Of a stretch of DNA of 64,000 nucleotides, positions 8,427-17,228 are shown in pieces (position 1 is the stretch's first letter; each line of letters opens with the position of its first letter). Below the pieces are notes generated by a model that was not told where the DNA came from, made no database searches, and saw only the letters and a list, made by a program, of their open reading frames with translations. Both the position numbers and the translations under genes were made by a program. The stretch comes from Azospirillum canadense (lineage in GTDB: Bacteria; Pseudomonadota; Alphaproteobacteria; Azospirillales; Azospirillaceae), in assembly GCF_025961225.1 (NCBI RefSeq), contig NZ_JAOQNG010000007.1, positions 818,501 to 882,500 of the forward strand, written 5' to 3'.

Positions 8427-9587
8427 ATGCCCCGCATCGCCTTTCCGCCCCCGCCCTCCAGCGACGCCACCGAGGCGTTGCGCGCGGAGGTCCGCGACTT
8501 CCTGAGGACCGAGCTGGCCGACCGTCCGCCGCGCCGCCGCGCCGATTCCTGGAACGGCTTCGACCGGGCGTTCAGCCGCAAGATGGGCGAGCGCGGCTGG
8601 ATCGCTATGACCTGGCCCAAGCGCTACGGCGGGCACGAGCGCAGCGCGCTGGAACGCTACGTCGTGCTGGAGGAGATGCTGGCGGCCGGCGCGCCCGTCG
8701 CCGCCCACTGGATCGCCGACCGCCAGAGCGGCCCGCTGCTGCTGAAGAACGGCACCGAGGAACAGCGGCTGAGCATCCTGCCGCGCATCGCGTCCGGCGA
8801 CTGCACCTTCTGCATCGGCATGAGCGAGCCGGACTCCGGCTCCGACCTCGCCGCCGTGCGCACCCGCGCGGTGCCGGTGGCAGAGGACGAGGGTGGCGGC
8901 TGGCGGGTCAACGGCACCAAGCTGTGGACGACCTACGCCCACCATGCCCAGTACATGATCCTGTTCTGCCGCACCGACGGCGGGGCGGAGGACCGCCAGG
9001 GCGGCACCAGCCAGCTTCTGGTCGACCTGTCCACCCCCGGCATCACCATCCGCCCCATCCTGGACCTGTCCGGCGCGCACCACTTCAACGAGGTGGTCTT
9101 CGAGGACGTGCTGCTGCCCGAGGACGCGCTGATCGGCCGGCGCGGCGACGGCTGGAACCAGGTGATGAGCGAACTGGCCTTCGAGCGCAGCGGGCCGGAG
9201 CGCTTCCTGTCCTCCATGGCCCTGCTGACCGAGCTGGTGCGGGCGCTGGGACCGTCGCCGTCGGGCCACGCCGCCATCGCGCTCGGCCGGCTGGTCGGCC
9301 ACCTGATCGTGCTGCGCCGTCTGTCGCGCTCGGTCGCCGACATGCTGGACAAGGGCGAGAACCCGGCGCTCCAGGCCTCGCTGGTCAAGGATCTCGGCGC
9401 CCTGTTCGAGCAGGAGATCCCGGAAATCGCCCGCCAGCTGGTCGAGGCCGAGCCGGACCTGGACTCCACCCGCGAGTTTTCCGCCGTTCTGGCCCACACG
9501 GTGATGAACGCGCCGGCCTTCTCGCTGCGCGGCGGCACGCGGGAGATCCTGCGCGGCATCATCGCGCGCGGCCTCGGCCTGCGCTGA
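8427..9587 (+). CDS. Acyl-CoA dehydrogenase
   Basis: The 386-residue protein has the full domain order of the family, with MSEPDSGSDLAAV in the FAD-binding region and GTKLWTTYAHHA after it. The C-terminal segment reads LRGGTREILRGI, so the position of the medium-chain catalytic glutamate is glycine. Enzymes with this end often use a base elsewhere or act with a partner subunit. An ACAGGGA ribosome binding site precedes the ATG. It is the third dehydrogenase in the operon, which points to a substrate needing several alpha-beta oxidations or to a heteromeric enzyme. Confidence 0.85.
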   Translation: MPRIAFPPPPSSDATEALRAEVRDFLRTELADRPPRRRADSWNGFDRAFSRKMGERGWIAMTWPKRYGGHERSALERYVVLEEMLAAGAPVAAHWIADRQSGPLLLKNGTEEQRLSILPRIASGDCTFCIGMSEPDSGSDLAAVRTRAVPVAEDEGGGWRVNGTKLWTTYAHHAQYMILFCRTDGGAEDRQGGTSQLLVDLSTPGITIRPILDLSGAHHFNEVVFEDVLLPEDALIGRRGDGWNQVMSELAFERSGPERFLSSMALLTELVRALGPSPSGHAAIALGRLVGHLIVLRRLSRSVADMLDKGENPALQASLVKDLGALFEQEIPEIARQLVEAEPDLDSTREFSAVLAHTVMNAPAFSLRGGTREILRGIIARGLGLR

Positions 9588-9611
9588 ACGAAAACACCGG
9601 AGGATCCACCG

Positions 9612-10412
9612 ATGAGCGCTCCAATCCTATACGAGATCGAAGACGGCATCGTCACCCTGACGCTGAACCGGCCGGAGCTGCGCAACCCCATTTCCGACCC
9701 CGACATGGTCGACGCGATGGTGGAGGCGCTCGACCGGCTGAACGACGACCCGGCGGTGCGGGTCGCCATCGTGACCGGCACCGGCAGCGCCTTCTCCTCC
9801 GGCGGCAACCTCAACACCATGCGCGAAGGGGGCGGCCTCAACGACGCGCTGCCGGCGCGCACGCGCCGCAACTACCAGCGCGGCATCCAGCGCATTCCGC
9901 TGGCCTTCGAACGGCTGGAGGTGCCGGTCATCGCCGCGGTGAACGGCCCGGCGATCGGCGCCGGCTGCGATCTCGCCTGCATGTGCGACCTGCGCATCGC
10001 GTCGGAATCCGCGCGCTTCGCCGAGAGCTTCGTCAAGGTCGGCATCGTGCCGGGCGACGGCGGGGCTTGGCTGCTGCCGCGCGTCGTCGGCTTCTCCAAG
10101 GCCTGCGAGATGGCCTTCACCGGCGACCCCATCGACGCCGCGGAGGCGCTGGCCTGCGGCCTTGTCTCCAAGGTCGTGCCGGCGGCCGAGCTGTTGCCGG
10201 CGGCCCGCGCCCTTGCGCGGCGGATCGCCGTCAATCCGGTCCACGCCGTGCGCATGACCAAGCGATTGTTGCGCGAGGGCCGGCACGTCCGCATGGACAC
10301 GTTGCTGGAGATGTCCGCAGCGATGCAGGCGCTGGCCCACGCCACGGCCGACCACCGCGAGGCCGTCGACGCCATGCTGTCCAAACGCCCTCCGACGTTC
10401 ACGGGCGAATGA
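9612..10412 (+). CDS. Enoyl-CoA hydratase/isomerase family protein
   Basis: This 266-residue crotonase-fold protein differs from the one at 3128. Where hydratases have the first catalytic glutamate, it reads AGCDLACMCD with aspartate, and the second glutamate position lies in VKVGIVPGDGG, without glutamate. The fold and CoA-binding loops are intact, so isomerase, hydrolase or ring-cleaving chemistry is more likely than simple hydration. An AGGAGGATC-like site (GGAGGA at 9599-9604) precedes the ATG. It is the last gene of the operon; the next gene is more than 120 bases away. Confidence 0.85.
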   Translation: MSAPILYEIEDGIVTLTLNRPELRNPISDPDMVDAMVEALDRLNDDPAVRVAIVTGTGSAFSSGGNLNTMREGGGLNDALPARTRRNYQRGIQRIPLAFERLEVPVIAAVNGPAIGAGCDLACMCDLRIASESARFAESFVKVGIVPGDGGAWLLPRVVGFSKACEMAFTGDPIDAAEALACGLVSKVVPAAELLPAARALARRIAVNPVHAVRMTKRLLREGRHVRMDTLLEMSAAMQALAHATADHREAVDAMLSKRPPTFTGE

Positions 10413-10535
10413 GCACGGTTTTTTTAGAGTGTGTTTGTCGTGGGCCCCTGCCCGCGCAATCACTCCGCGTTCCGGGCGTTTCTGGTCAAACTGCGAGCTT
10501 GCCAAGGCGACGACTCTGCACGACGATCAGGGACT

Positions 10536-11384
10536 ATGACGATCTTCACACTTTCTGACGCTCTTCGGATCGGTGAGATCCTGTCCCAGGCATCCCTGAC
10601 CGAGATCACGCCCCGGTTTGGTGAGCTGGCTGCCGGACAGGTGCGTGAGAAATCGTCGCGGTTCGACGTCGTCACAGACGCCGATGAGGCGGCCGAGCGC
10701 GCGATCTCCACCGCGCTTGAGACCGCCTACCCTGGGGCGGTCGTTGTCGGCGAGGAGGCCACCGCCAAGACCCCTGCCCTGCTCGACGCGATCGGCACCG
10801 CCGACTTGGCCTTCGTGCTCGACCCGCTCGACGGCACCAAGAACTTCGCGTCCGGGCTGCCGCTGTTCGGCGTCATGATCGCGGCGACGGTGCGGGGAGA
10901 CGTGGTGTTCGCCGCCATCCACGATCCGGTGTGCCGCAACACCGCCTACGCGCTCAGGGGCGAGGGGGCGTGGCTCCAGGCCGAGGGCGGCGCGCGGACC
11001 GACCTGAAGGTTGCTGCCGCGGTGCCGGTCCGGGAGATGCACGCGATCATCGGAACGAATTTCCTGCCGGAGCCCCTGCGCACGACCGTCAACGGCAACC
11101 TGTCGCGATTGGGCATGAGCGCGTGGCTGCGGTGCGCCGCGCACGAATACCGGATGGCTGCGGCGGGACATTGCGACGTCTTGTTCTACAACAAGCTGAT
11201 GCCTTGGGACCACGCCGCGGGCTGGCTGCTCCACCGCGAGGCCGGCGGCTACAGTGCCCACTTCGACGGCACCGCCTACCACCCGACCCATGTCACCGGC
11301 GGGCTTATCTGTGCCCCGGATGAAACGAGCTGGCACCTTGTCCGCGAGGCGCTGCTGGATCGGCGGCCCGCTCCTCTGACGTAA
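10536..11384 (+). CDS. Inositol monophosphatase family phosphatase
   Basis: The 282-residue protein carries all hallmark motifs of lithium-sensitive Mg2+-dependent phosphatases: GEEA with Glu73, DPLDGTKNF starting at Asp96, and the C-terminal WDHAAG with Asp225. Substrates in the family include inositol phosphates, histidinol phosphate, PAP and fructose 1,6-bisphosphate, and the sequence alone does not choose among them. The ATG at 10536 has AGGGA just upstream. The gene stands alone between two catabolic operons, with a terminator hairpin directly after it, so no pathway can be assigned from context. Confidence 0.85.
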   Translation: MTIFTLSDALRIGEILSQASLTEITPRFGELAAGQVREKSSRFDVVTDADEAAERAISTALETAYPGAVVVGEEATAKTPALLDAIGTADLAFVLDPLDGTKNFASGLPLFGVMIAATVRGDVVFAAIHDPVCRNTAYALRGEGAWLQAEGGARTDLKVAAAVPVREMHAIIGTNFLPEPLRTTVNGNLSRLGMSAWLRCAAHEYRMAAAGHCDVLFYNKLMPWDHAAGWLLHREAGGYSAHFDGTAYHPTHVTGGLICAPDETSWHLVREALLDRRPAPLT

Positions 11385-11415
11385 GCGCGCGCGATGCAGG
11401 GTGGTCCGCCCGATG

Positions 11416-11440
11416 CCGCTCTAGCTTATAGAGCGGTTTT
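11416..11440 (+). terminator. Intrinsic terminator between convergent phosphatase and GntR genes
   Basis: A perfect eight-base stem, CCGCTCTA (11416-11423) with TAGAGCGG (11429-11436), encloses a five-base loop and is followed by TTTT on the + strand. The stop codon of the leftward GntR gene (11421-11423) lies inside the stem, so the hairpin serves the compact convergent junction. Confidence 0.75.
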
Positions 11441-12446
11441 GGCGCGACTGAGCCATCGCTGTTGCCGATGCCCGCATGAGGTGGTCCCGCAAAATCTCCG
11501 CCGCGGCGGCATGGTCGGCGCGCTCCAGCGCTTCGATGACGCGCAGATGCTCGCCGCACCATTCGCGGATGCGGGTGCTGTTGGAATAGCCCTGGTATTC
11601 GAACAGGCGGCGCATCTTGTTCTGCTGCTGAACCGCCTGGAGGAAGAAGGGGTTCCCCGACGCCTCCGCGATCGTCTCGTGGAACTGCGAGTCGAGCATG
11701 AAGAGGTCCCGCCCTGGAACCACCTCGTGCTGCGACTGCTCAATTATAAGGCTGTGCCGGTCCTTCAGCTGGCGCAGCAGGCCACGGTCCATGCGGAAGC
11801 TGTCCAGCAGGATGCCCGCCGGCTCCAGCGTGATGCGCAGGTCGTAGCTCGCCCGCAGCGAGGATTCCGAATCCAGGCTGGGCAGGAACAGCCAGTTCTG
11901 GCCCTTGCGCGTGATCAGCCCCTCGTCGGCCAAGCGGTTCAGGACCGGCCGGAGGGAGCCGCGCCCGATGGCGTAGCGCTTGGTGAGCATGACTTGGTTG
12001 ACGGTCGCCGGCAACTCCCCCGACAGGCGGTCGCGCAGGATGTCGAGATAGGCTTGCTCGTCGATCAGGGGCGGCACGTCCAGCGTGGTCCCCAGCAACT
12101 CCCGCCCGTCCTTCAGCAGGCGATAGCCGCGGTTCGGGATGGCGGCGACGATCTTCCGGTCGGCCAGCAGGCGCAGCGCCGCGCGCACCGGCGTGCGGGA
12201 CACGCCTAATATTTCGGCAAACTGCTGCTCTTTTAGGTGATGCCCAACGCTGAGGCGTTCCTCGACGGCAACCGCGAGTATCTTGTTGGCGAGCGCCAGT
12301 TGGACCGACCGCGCCGCCGCCTTGCGGTCCCGGGGCTGGCCGGACTTGGTGTCGGCGCCGGGAAGGGGGCTCGCTTCGACGGTTGAATTCGGCTGCTTCA
12401 CGATTTCGGCCCGGAACTTGCTTAGACCCTGCACTACCAATCGCAC
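11421..12446 (-). CDS. GntR/FCD family regulator with two winged-helix domains
   Basis: The 341-residue protein starts at a GTG at 12446 (start uncertain). A GntR winged helix occupies about residues 48-112, with EILGVSRTPVRAALR as the recognition region. A second winged-helix-like segment follows at about 125-195 (RYAIGRGSLRPVLNRLADEG and a wing). An FCD ligand-binding domain occupies about 205-325. Ordinary FCD regulators have one DNA-binding domain and about 230-250 residues, so the extra domain explains the length. It is divergent from the amino acid ABC transporter operon and most likely controls it. Confidence 0.8.
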   Translation of the reverse strand: MRLVVQGLSKFRAEIVKQPNSTVEASPLPGADTKSGQPRDRKAAARSVQLALANKILAVAVEERLSVGHHLKEQQFAEILGVSRTPVRAALRLLADRKIVAAIPNRGYRLLKDGRELLGTTLDVPPLIDEQAYLDILRDRLSGELPATVNQVMLTKRYAIGRGSLRPVLNRLADEGLITRKGQNWLFLPSLDSESSLRASYDLRITLEPAGILLDSFRMDRGLLRQLKDRHSLIIEQSQHEVVPGRDLFMLDSQFHETIAEASGNPFFLQAVQQQNKMRRLFEYQGYSNSTRIREWCGEHLRVIEALERADHAAAAEILRDHLMRASATAMAQSRQNRSIS

Positions 12447-12450
12447 GCAT

Positions 12451-12540
12451 CACCGATTGTGTCCAGGGTTGACACCGGCGTCTGCGTGCTGTGAACTGTA
12501 CAAGTTGCGTCAATCTGAACAATGTAGGAGCGCGCACCCC
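12451..12540. promoter_or_regulatory. Promoter and possible GntR operator upstream of ABC transporter operon
   Basis: A TTGACA hexamer at 12469-12474 is a good -35 candidate; the matching -10 is poor. A dyad AACT-GTACA-AGTT lies at 12494-12506, where a repressor could block the promoter, and the leftward GntR gene faces it. A strong ribosome binding site AGGAG (12526-12530) precedes the ATG at 12541. The operator assignment is inference. Confidence 0.4.
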
Positions 12541-13356
12541 ATGCATCACCTGCTCTCCGCCACCGCCGCCCTGCTGCTCGCCGGCGTCGTCAGCACCGCC
12601 GCCCAGGCGCAGACCGCAACGGCCTCTTTCGTGCAGCCGGGGAAGCTCACCTACGGCGTGGCCGCGACCTTCGCGCCCTTCGAGTTCCAGGGCACGGACG
12701 GCTCGCTCAAGGGCTTCGACATCGACCTGGGTGAAGCGCTGGCCGCGAAGATGGGCGCCTCCGTGGCGCCGCTGAACATGGAGTTCAAGGGCCTGATCCC
12801 GGCGCTCCAGGGCGGCCGGATCGACGTGATCAACTCCGCCATGTACATCAACGAGGAGCGCGCCAAGCAGGTCGACTTCGTGCCCTACCTGCGCGTCGGC
12901 AACGAGGTGCTGGTGCGCAAGGGCAACCCCGCCGGCATCACCGGCCGCGACGACAGCCTGTGCGGCAAGAAGGTGTCGGTCACGCTGGGCGGCATCCAGG
13001 AGACCTACGCGCGGGAAGACAACAAGCGCTGCACCGACGCCGGCCGCCCCGCCGTCACCATCCTGACCTTCCCGACAGCGCAGGATTCCGCGCTGGCGCT
13101 GCGCCAGGGCCGGTCGGACGCGCATCTGGACAGCACGCCGGGGGCGGTGATGCTGGTCCAGAAGGTGCCGGACACCTTCCAGATCGTCGGCACCTCCTTC
13201 AACACCGACACCCAGATCGGCGTCGCCGTGCGCAAGGGCGACGCCGCCATGCGCCAGGCGATCGAGGCCGCACTCCAGGCCGTGGTCAAGGACGGCACCT
13301 ACCAGACCCTGATCAAGAAATACGACCTGCCCCAGACCGTGGCGCTGCTGAAGTAA
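12541..13356 (+). CDS. Amino acid ABC transporter, periplasmic substrate-binding protein
   Basis: The 271-residue protein starts with a Sec signal peptide of about 22 residues ending in AAQAQ. It then shows the class 3 solute-binding pattern: YGVAATFAPFEFQ, GFDIDLGEALA, and a DFVPYLR segment that fits polar amino acid binders. It captures the substrate in the periplasm and delivers it to the permease and ATPase genes that follow. The ATG at 12541 is supported by the signal peptide and an upstream AGGAG. The exact ligand is unknown; the downstream hydrolases suggest a modified amino acid or short peptide-like compound. Confidence 0.9.
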   Translation: MHHLLSATAALLLAGVVSTAAQAQTATASFVQPGKLTYGVAATFAPFEFQGTDGSLKGFDIDLGEALAAKMGASVAPLNMEFKGLIPALQGGRIDVINSAMYINEERAKQVDFVPYLRVGNEVLVRKGNPAGITGRDDSLCGKKVSVTLGGIQETYAREDNKRCTDAGRPAVTILTFPTAQDSALALRQGRSDAHLDSTPGAVMLVQKVPDTFQIVGTSFNTDTQIGVAVRKGDAAMRQAIEAALQAVVKDGTYQTLIKKYDLPQTVALLK

Positions 13357-13391
13357 CCCATTCCCCAGCGGCAAGGCCGACGGAGACACCG

Positions 13392-14126
13392 ATGACGATA
13401 TCCCTGTCCCTCATCCTGGAATACCTCGTGTCGCCCGTGTTCGTGCAGGGCGCGGTCACGACCCTGCTGATCACGGTCTCGTCCATTCTGTCGGGGGTCG
13501 TCATCGGTCTCCTGCTGGCCCTGATGCAGGAATCGCGCTTCGGCGCGATCCGCGGCGGGACGACGCTGTACCTCTGGCTGTTCCGCGGGACGCCGGTTCT
13601 GTTCCAGATCATCTTCGTGTTCAACGTGCTGCCGTCCTTCGGCATCATCCTGTCCGGCTTCGTCAGCGGCGTGCTCGCCCTGTCGCTGAACGAGGGCGCC
13701 TACATGGCCGAGATCATGCGGTCCGGTCTTCAAGCCGTGAAGCGCGGGCAGAAGGTTGCCGGCCGCGCGCTGGGCATGACCGAATGGCAGGTGCTGCGCT
13801 TCGTGGTGCTGCCTCAGGCCGCGCGCGTGATCCTACCGCCGGTCGGCAACCAGCTGATCGGCATGATGAAGCTGAGCGCCCTGGTCTCCGCCATCGCCGT
13901 GCAGGACCTGCTGCTGGCGGCAAACCAGACGGCCAGCGCCGACTTCCATTACTTCGAGGCGCTGACCGCCGCCGGCATCTACTACCTGGCAATGACCACG
14001 GTGTTCATGGTGTTGCAGGCAGCGCTGGAACGCCGCCTTGCCACCCGCCGCCGCTCCGCAAACCCGCCGGTGTCCCTGACGCGCCGCCTGATCGGCATGA
14101 CCGGCGCGCAATCCGCCGTTCGTTGA
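13392..14126 (+). CDS. Amino acid ABC transporter permease
   Basis: The 244-residue integral membrane protein has about five hydrophobic helices and the HisM/GltK-type signature: TLLITVSS near the N-terminus, LFRGTPVLFQI, and an EAA-like loop around GRALGMTEWQVLRFVVLPQA that contacts the ATPase. It lies 35 bases after the binding-protein gene. Only one permease gene is present, so the channel is probably a homodimer. The ATG at 13392 gives normal family length. Confidence 0.92.
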   Translation: MTISLSLILEYLVSPVFVQGAVTTLLITVSSILSGVVIGLLLALMQESRFGAIRGGTTLYLWLFRGTPVLFQIIFVFNVLPSFGIILSGFVSGVLALSLNEGAYMAEIMRSGLQAVKRGQKVAGRALGMTEWQVLRFVVLPQAARVILPPVGNQLIGMMKLSALVSAIAVQDLLLAANQTASADFHYFEALTAAGIYYLAMTTVFMVLQAALERRLATRRRSANPPVSLTRRLIGMTGAQSAVR

Positions 14127-14137
14127 GGAATATCCCC

Positions 14138-14905
14138 ATGACTGGTCAAGTTCAGGCCCAAACTGCGACCGCGGCGCCGCTGCTGAGCCTTGAGGCGATC
14201 GACAAATCCTACGGCTCCATGCCGGTGCTGAAGGGCTGCTCGCTGGAGGTCGCGCGCGGCGAGACGGTGGTGCTGATCGGCCCCTCGGGCTCCGGCAAGT
14301 CGACGCTGCTGCGCTGCGTGAACCTGCTGGAATCGATCAACGCCGGCCGCATCGTCTTCAACGGCGCGGAGATCGCCGACACCCACGCCGAGGCGCCGAA
14401 GCTGCGCCGGCGCATCGGCATGGTGTTCCAGAACTTCGAGCTGTTCGGCCACCTGTCGGCCATCGAGAACATCATGCTGGCCCCCGTGCGCGTGCTCGGC
14501 CTGTCCCGCGCGGACGCCCACGACATCGCCCTGTCGCTGCTGAAGAAGGTGCACATCCCCGACAAGGCCGACCATTACCCGGACGAGCTGTCGGGCGGGC
14601 AGCAGCAGCGCGTCGCCATCGCCCGCGCGCTGGCCATGAAGCCGGAGCTGATGCTGTTCGACGAGCCGACCTCCGCGCTTGATCCCGAAATGATCCGCGA
14701 GGTTCTGGACGTGATGGTCGAGCTGAGCCAGGAGGGCATGACCAGCCTGGTCGTGACCCACGAGATGGGCTTCGCCCGCCGCGCCGCCGACCGCGTGGTC
14801 TTCATGGAAAAGGGCGAGATCGTCGAGAACGCCCCCGTGGAGGTCTTCTTCTCCGGCTCCGGCAACCCGCGGTCCCAGAAGTTCCTCAGCCAGATCCTGC
14901 ACTGA
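14138..14905 (+). CDS. Amino acid ABC transporter ATP-binding protein
   Basis: The 255-residue ATPase has all nucleotide-binding motifs: Walker A GPSGSGKST, Q-loop in VFQNFELF, signature LSGGQQQRVAIARAL, Walker B LMLFDEPTSALD and the switch histidine in VVTHEMGFA. It energises the importer encoded just upstream and belongs to the polar amino acid (GlnQ/HisP) group. GAGGAA precedes the start at 14138, eleven bases after the permease stop. Twenty-three bases downstream the catabolic genes begin in the same direction, so transport and breakdown are probably co-transcribed. Confidence 0.95.
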   Translation: MTGQVQAQTATAAPLLSLEAIDKSYGSMPVLKGCSLEVARGETVVLIGPSGSGKSTLLRCVNLLESINAGRIVFNGAEIADTHAEAPKLRRRIGMVFQNFELFGHLSAIENIMLAPVRVLGLSRADAHDIALSLLKKVHIPDKADHYPDELSGGQQQRVAIARALAMKPELMLFDEPTSALDPEMIREVLDVMVELSQEGMTSLVVTHEMGFARRAADRVVFMEKGEIVENAPVEVFFSGSGNPRSQKFLSQILH

Positions 14906-14928
14906 CCCCCATCATTCGGACCCCCGCC

Positions 14929-16095
14929 ATGCTGAACCATCCCGACCGCGCCCGCATGACCGGCGACCTGGAGCGCCTCGTCGCCTTCAACACGGAAAAC
15001 CCGCCGGGGCGCGAGGTCGAGGCCGCGCGCTTCCTCGCCGACCGCCTCCATGAGGCGGGATTCGACATCTCGCTCAGCGAATTCATGCCCGGCCGCGTCA
15101 ATATGGTGGCGCGGCTGGACAACGGCCCCGGCCCGGTCTTCGCCTTCAACTCCCACATCGACACGGTCCCGGCCGGCGGCGGCTGGACCAGCGACCCGTT
15201 CCGCTTGGTGGAGCGCGACGGCCGGCTAGTCGGGCGCGGGTCCTGCGACGCCAAGGGGCCGATCGCCGCGATGGTCGAGGCGCTGCGGATGATGGCGGCG
15301 GCGCGCTCCTCCTGGTCGGGCACGCTGCTGGGCGTCTTCGTGGCGGACGAGGAGACGGAGAGCCGCGGCGCCAAGAGCTTCGCCGCCGGCCGCCCGCGCA
15401 TCGACCAGGTGGTGATCGGGGAGCCGACGTCGAACACCACCTTCACCGCGCACAAGGGCAGCCTGCGTCCCATCGTCCGCGTGCACGGCGTCATGGCCCA
15501 TTCCGGCACGCCGCACCTGGGCGAGAACGCCATCTACAAGGCCGGCAAGCTGCTGGGCCTGATCGAGCAGCATCACGAGACCTGCGTCTGCAAGCGCTGC
15601 CACCCCTTGGTCGGCAGCGCCAGCCTGACCGTCACGCGCATGACCGCGGGCATCGCCGACAATGTGGTGCCCGACGCCTGCGACCTGATGCTCGACCGCC
15701 GCATGGTGCCCGGCGAGGACGAGGAGGCGGTGAAGCGCGAGCTGTACGCCCTGCTCGACACCGCCAAGCACGAGTTCGGCGTGCGGGCGGAGATCATCGC
15801 CTTCCAGCCGACCACCGGCGGCCCGACCGAGACTGCGATTTCGGAACCCATCGTCAAGGCCTGCATGGATTCCGCCGGGGAAAACGGCTACCCGCACGAC
15901 GCGCCCCAGGGCTTCCAGGGCGGCTGCGACCTCGTCCATTTCCGCTCCCTGGGGGCGGTCGGCACGGTGCTCGGGCCGGGGTCGCTAGCCGTGGCGCACA
16001 AGCCAGACGAGTTCGTGCCGATCGAAGAGTTCGTCGGCTCGGCCCGCATTTACGGCGACGTCGCCCTGCGCATGCTGCGGAGTACGGCAGCGTGA
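14929..16095 (+). CDS. M20 family metallohydrolase (ArgE/DapE type)
   Basis: The 388-residue protein has the co-catalytic zinc pattern of M20 deacylases and peptidases: His76 and Asp78 in HIDTVP, Asp107 in GRGSCDAKGP, catalytic and bridging glutamates 141 and 142 in DEETES, and the last ligand His357 in VAHKPDE. The family removes acetyl, succinyl or carbamoyl groups from amino acids or cleaves dipeptides. It is the first enzyme after the ABC importer, so it could deacylate or hydrolyse the imported compound. Its stop overlaps the GTG of the next gene. Family certain, substrate unknown. Confidence 0.88.
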   Translation: MLNHPDRARMTGDLERLVAFNTENPPGREVEAARFLADRLHEAGFDISLSEFMPGRVNMVARLDNGPGPVFAFNSHIDTVPAGGGWTSDPFRLVERDGRLVGRGSCDAKGPIAAMVEALRMMAAARSSWSGTLLGVFVADEETESRGAKSFAAGRPRIDQVVIGEPTSNTTFTAHKGSLRPIVRVHGVMAHSGTPHLGENAIYKAGKLLGLIEQHHETCVCKRCHPLVGSASLTVTRMTAGIADNVVPDACDLMLDRRMVPGEDEEAVKRELYALLDTAKHEFGVRAEIIAFQPTTGGPTETAISEPIVKACMDSAGENGYPHDAPQGFQGGCDLVHFRSLGAVGTVLGPGSLAVAHKPDEFVPIEEFVGSARIYGDVALRMLRSTAA

Positions 16096-17228
16096 CGGGC
16101 GGCATGAAGGCCGTCCTGTCGACCGCCGCCCTGACCTACGGGCCGGGGGTGGCGCTGCACACGGCGTCCTCCGGCGCCATCCCGCACCTGTCGGCCCTCT
16201 ACCTGCGCCTGACGGCGCCGGACGGGATGGAGGGGCTGGGGGAGGTGCGGACCAACATCGCCTACCTCAACGGCTATGAGGAAGCGGTCGTGCTGGAGGC
16301 CGCCCGCGTCGCGGTGGTGGAGACGGACTGGAGCCGGCCGGCGGAGTTGCTGCTGGCCGAACTGGACGACCGCGGCTGGATCGCCCCGGTGCGGACCCTG
16401 GTCGATTGCGCGCTGCACGACCTGCTGGCCCGCCGGGCCGGGGTCACGATTGCTCGTTGGTTGGGGGCGCGCTGGCTGGGGGCGGAGGACGCGGGCGTGA
16501 CGGCTTGGCCGACCAACCAGACTCTGTTCTGGTCGGGTTACGACGCTCTGCTCGCCAACGCAGAGCGCTACGTCACCCGCGGCTTCGCCGACCTGAAGCT
16601 GCGCGTCGGGGTGGCGGGCTTCGACGAGGATCTGCGCCGGCTCGCGGCTCTGCGCGACCGCTTCGGCGACCGCATCAAGCTGGCGGTGGACGCCAACGGC
16701 GCCTGGAGCGCCGAGGAGGCGCCGGAACGGCTGGCGGCGCTCGCCCGCCATGGCGTCGCCTACGCCGAGCAGCCGATTGCCGCCGGCGACTGGGATGCCA
16801 TCGCCCGGCTGGGCGAGACCAGCCCGGTGCCTGTCATGCTCGACGAGAGCGTGGCAGGGGACGAGGCCATCGACCGCGTCATCGCGCTCGGCGGCCGTGC
16901 CAAGGGAAAAATCTGGGCGCATCTGAAGCTGGTCAAGATGGGCGGCATCGGCCCGACCGTCGCGGCGGCGCGCCGCCTGTCGGCGGCCGGCGTGCCCTTC
17001 ATGATCGGGCAGATGAACGAAGGGGCGGGGGCCACCGCCGCCACGCTCCAGGTCGCCATCGCGACACGCCCGCGCTTCGCCGAACTCTACGGGGCCGACG
17101 GGCTGACCAACGATCCGGTCGCCGGCCTCACCTACGCCGACGGTTCGGTCGCCCACGGCGGCGGCCCCGGCCTCGGCGTCACCTTCACCGCTTCCACGTC
17201 AAACGACCTTCTGGAGATCGCAGCATGA
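16092..17228 (+). CDS. Mandelate racemase / muconate lactonizing enzyme family protein
   Basis: The 378-residue enolase-superfamily protein has an N-terminal capping domain and a barrel. Mg2+ ligands are Asp200 in VDANG, Glu226 in AEQP and Asp251 in LDES; Lys169 in DLKLRVG and the lysine in HLKLVKMGG are likely acid-base residues. These enzymes abstract a proton alpha to a carboxylate for racemisation, epimerisation or dehydration. The spacing resembles the dipeptide-epimerase and muconate-cycloisomerase branch more than sugar-acid dehydratases. It starts with GTG overlapping the stop of the M20 gene, and its stop overlaps the start of the M24 gene, indicating coupled translation. Confidence 0.82.
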   Translation: MTGGMKAVLSTAALTYGPGVALHTASSGAIPHLSALYLRLTAPDGMEGLGEVRTNIAYLNGYEEAVVLEAARVAVVETDWSRPAELLLAELDDRGWIAPVRTLVDCALHDLLARRAGVTIARWLGARWLGAEDAGVTAWPTNQTLFWSGYDALLANAERYVTRGFADLKLRVGVAGFDEDLRRLAALRDRFGDRIKLAVDANGAWSAEEAPERLAALARHGVAYAEQPIAAGDWDAIARLGETSPVPVMLDESVAGDEAIDRVIALGGRAKGKIWAHLKLVKMGGIGPTVAAARRLSAAGVPFMIGQMNEGAGATAATLQVAIATRPRFAELYGADGLTNDPVAGLTYADGSVAHGGGPGLGVTFTASTSNDLLEIAA

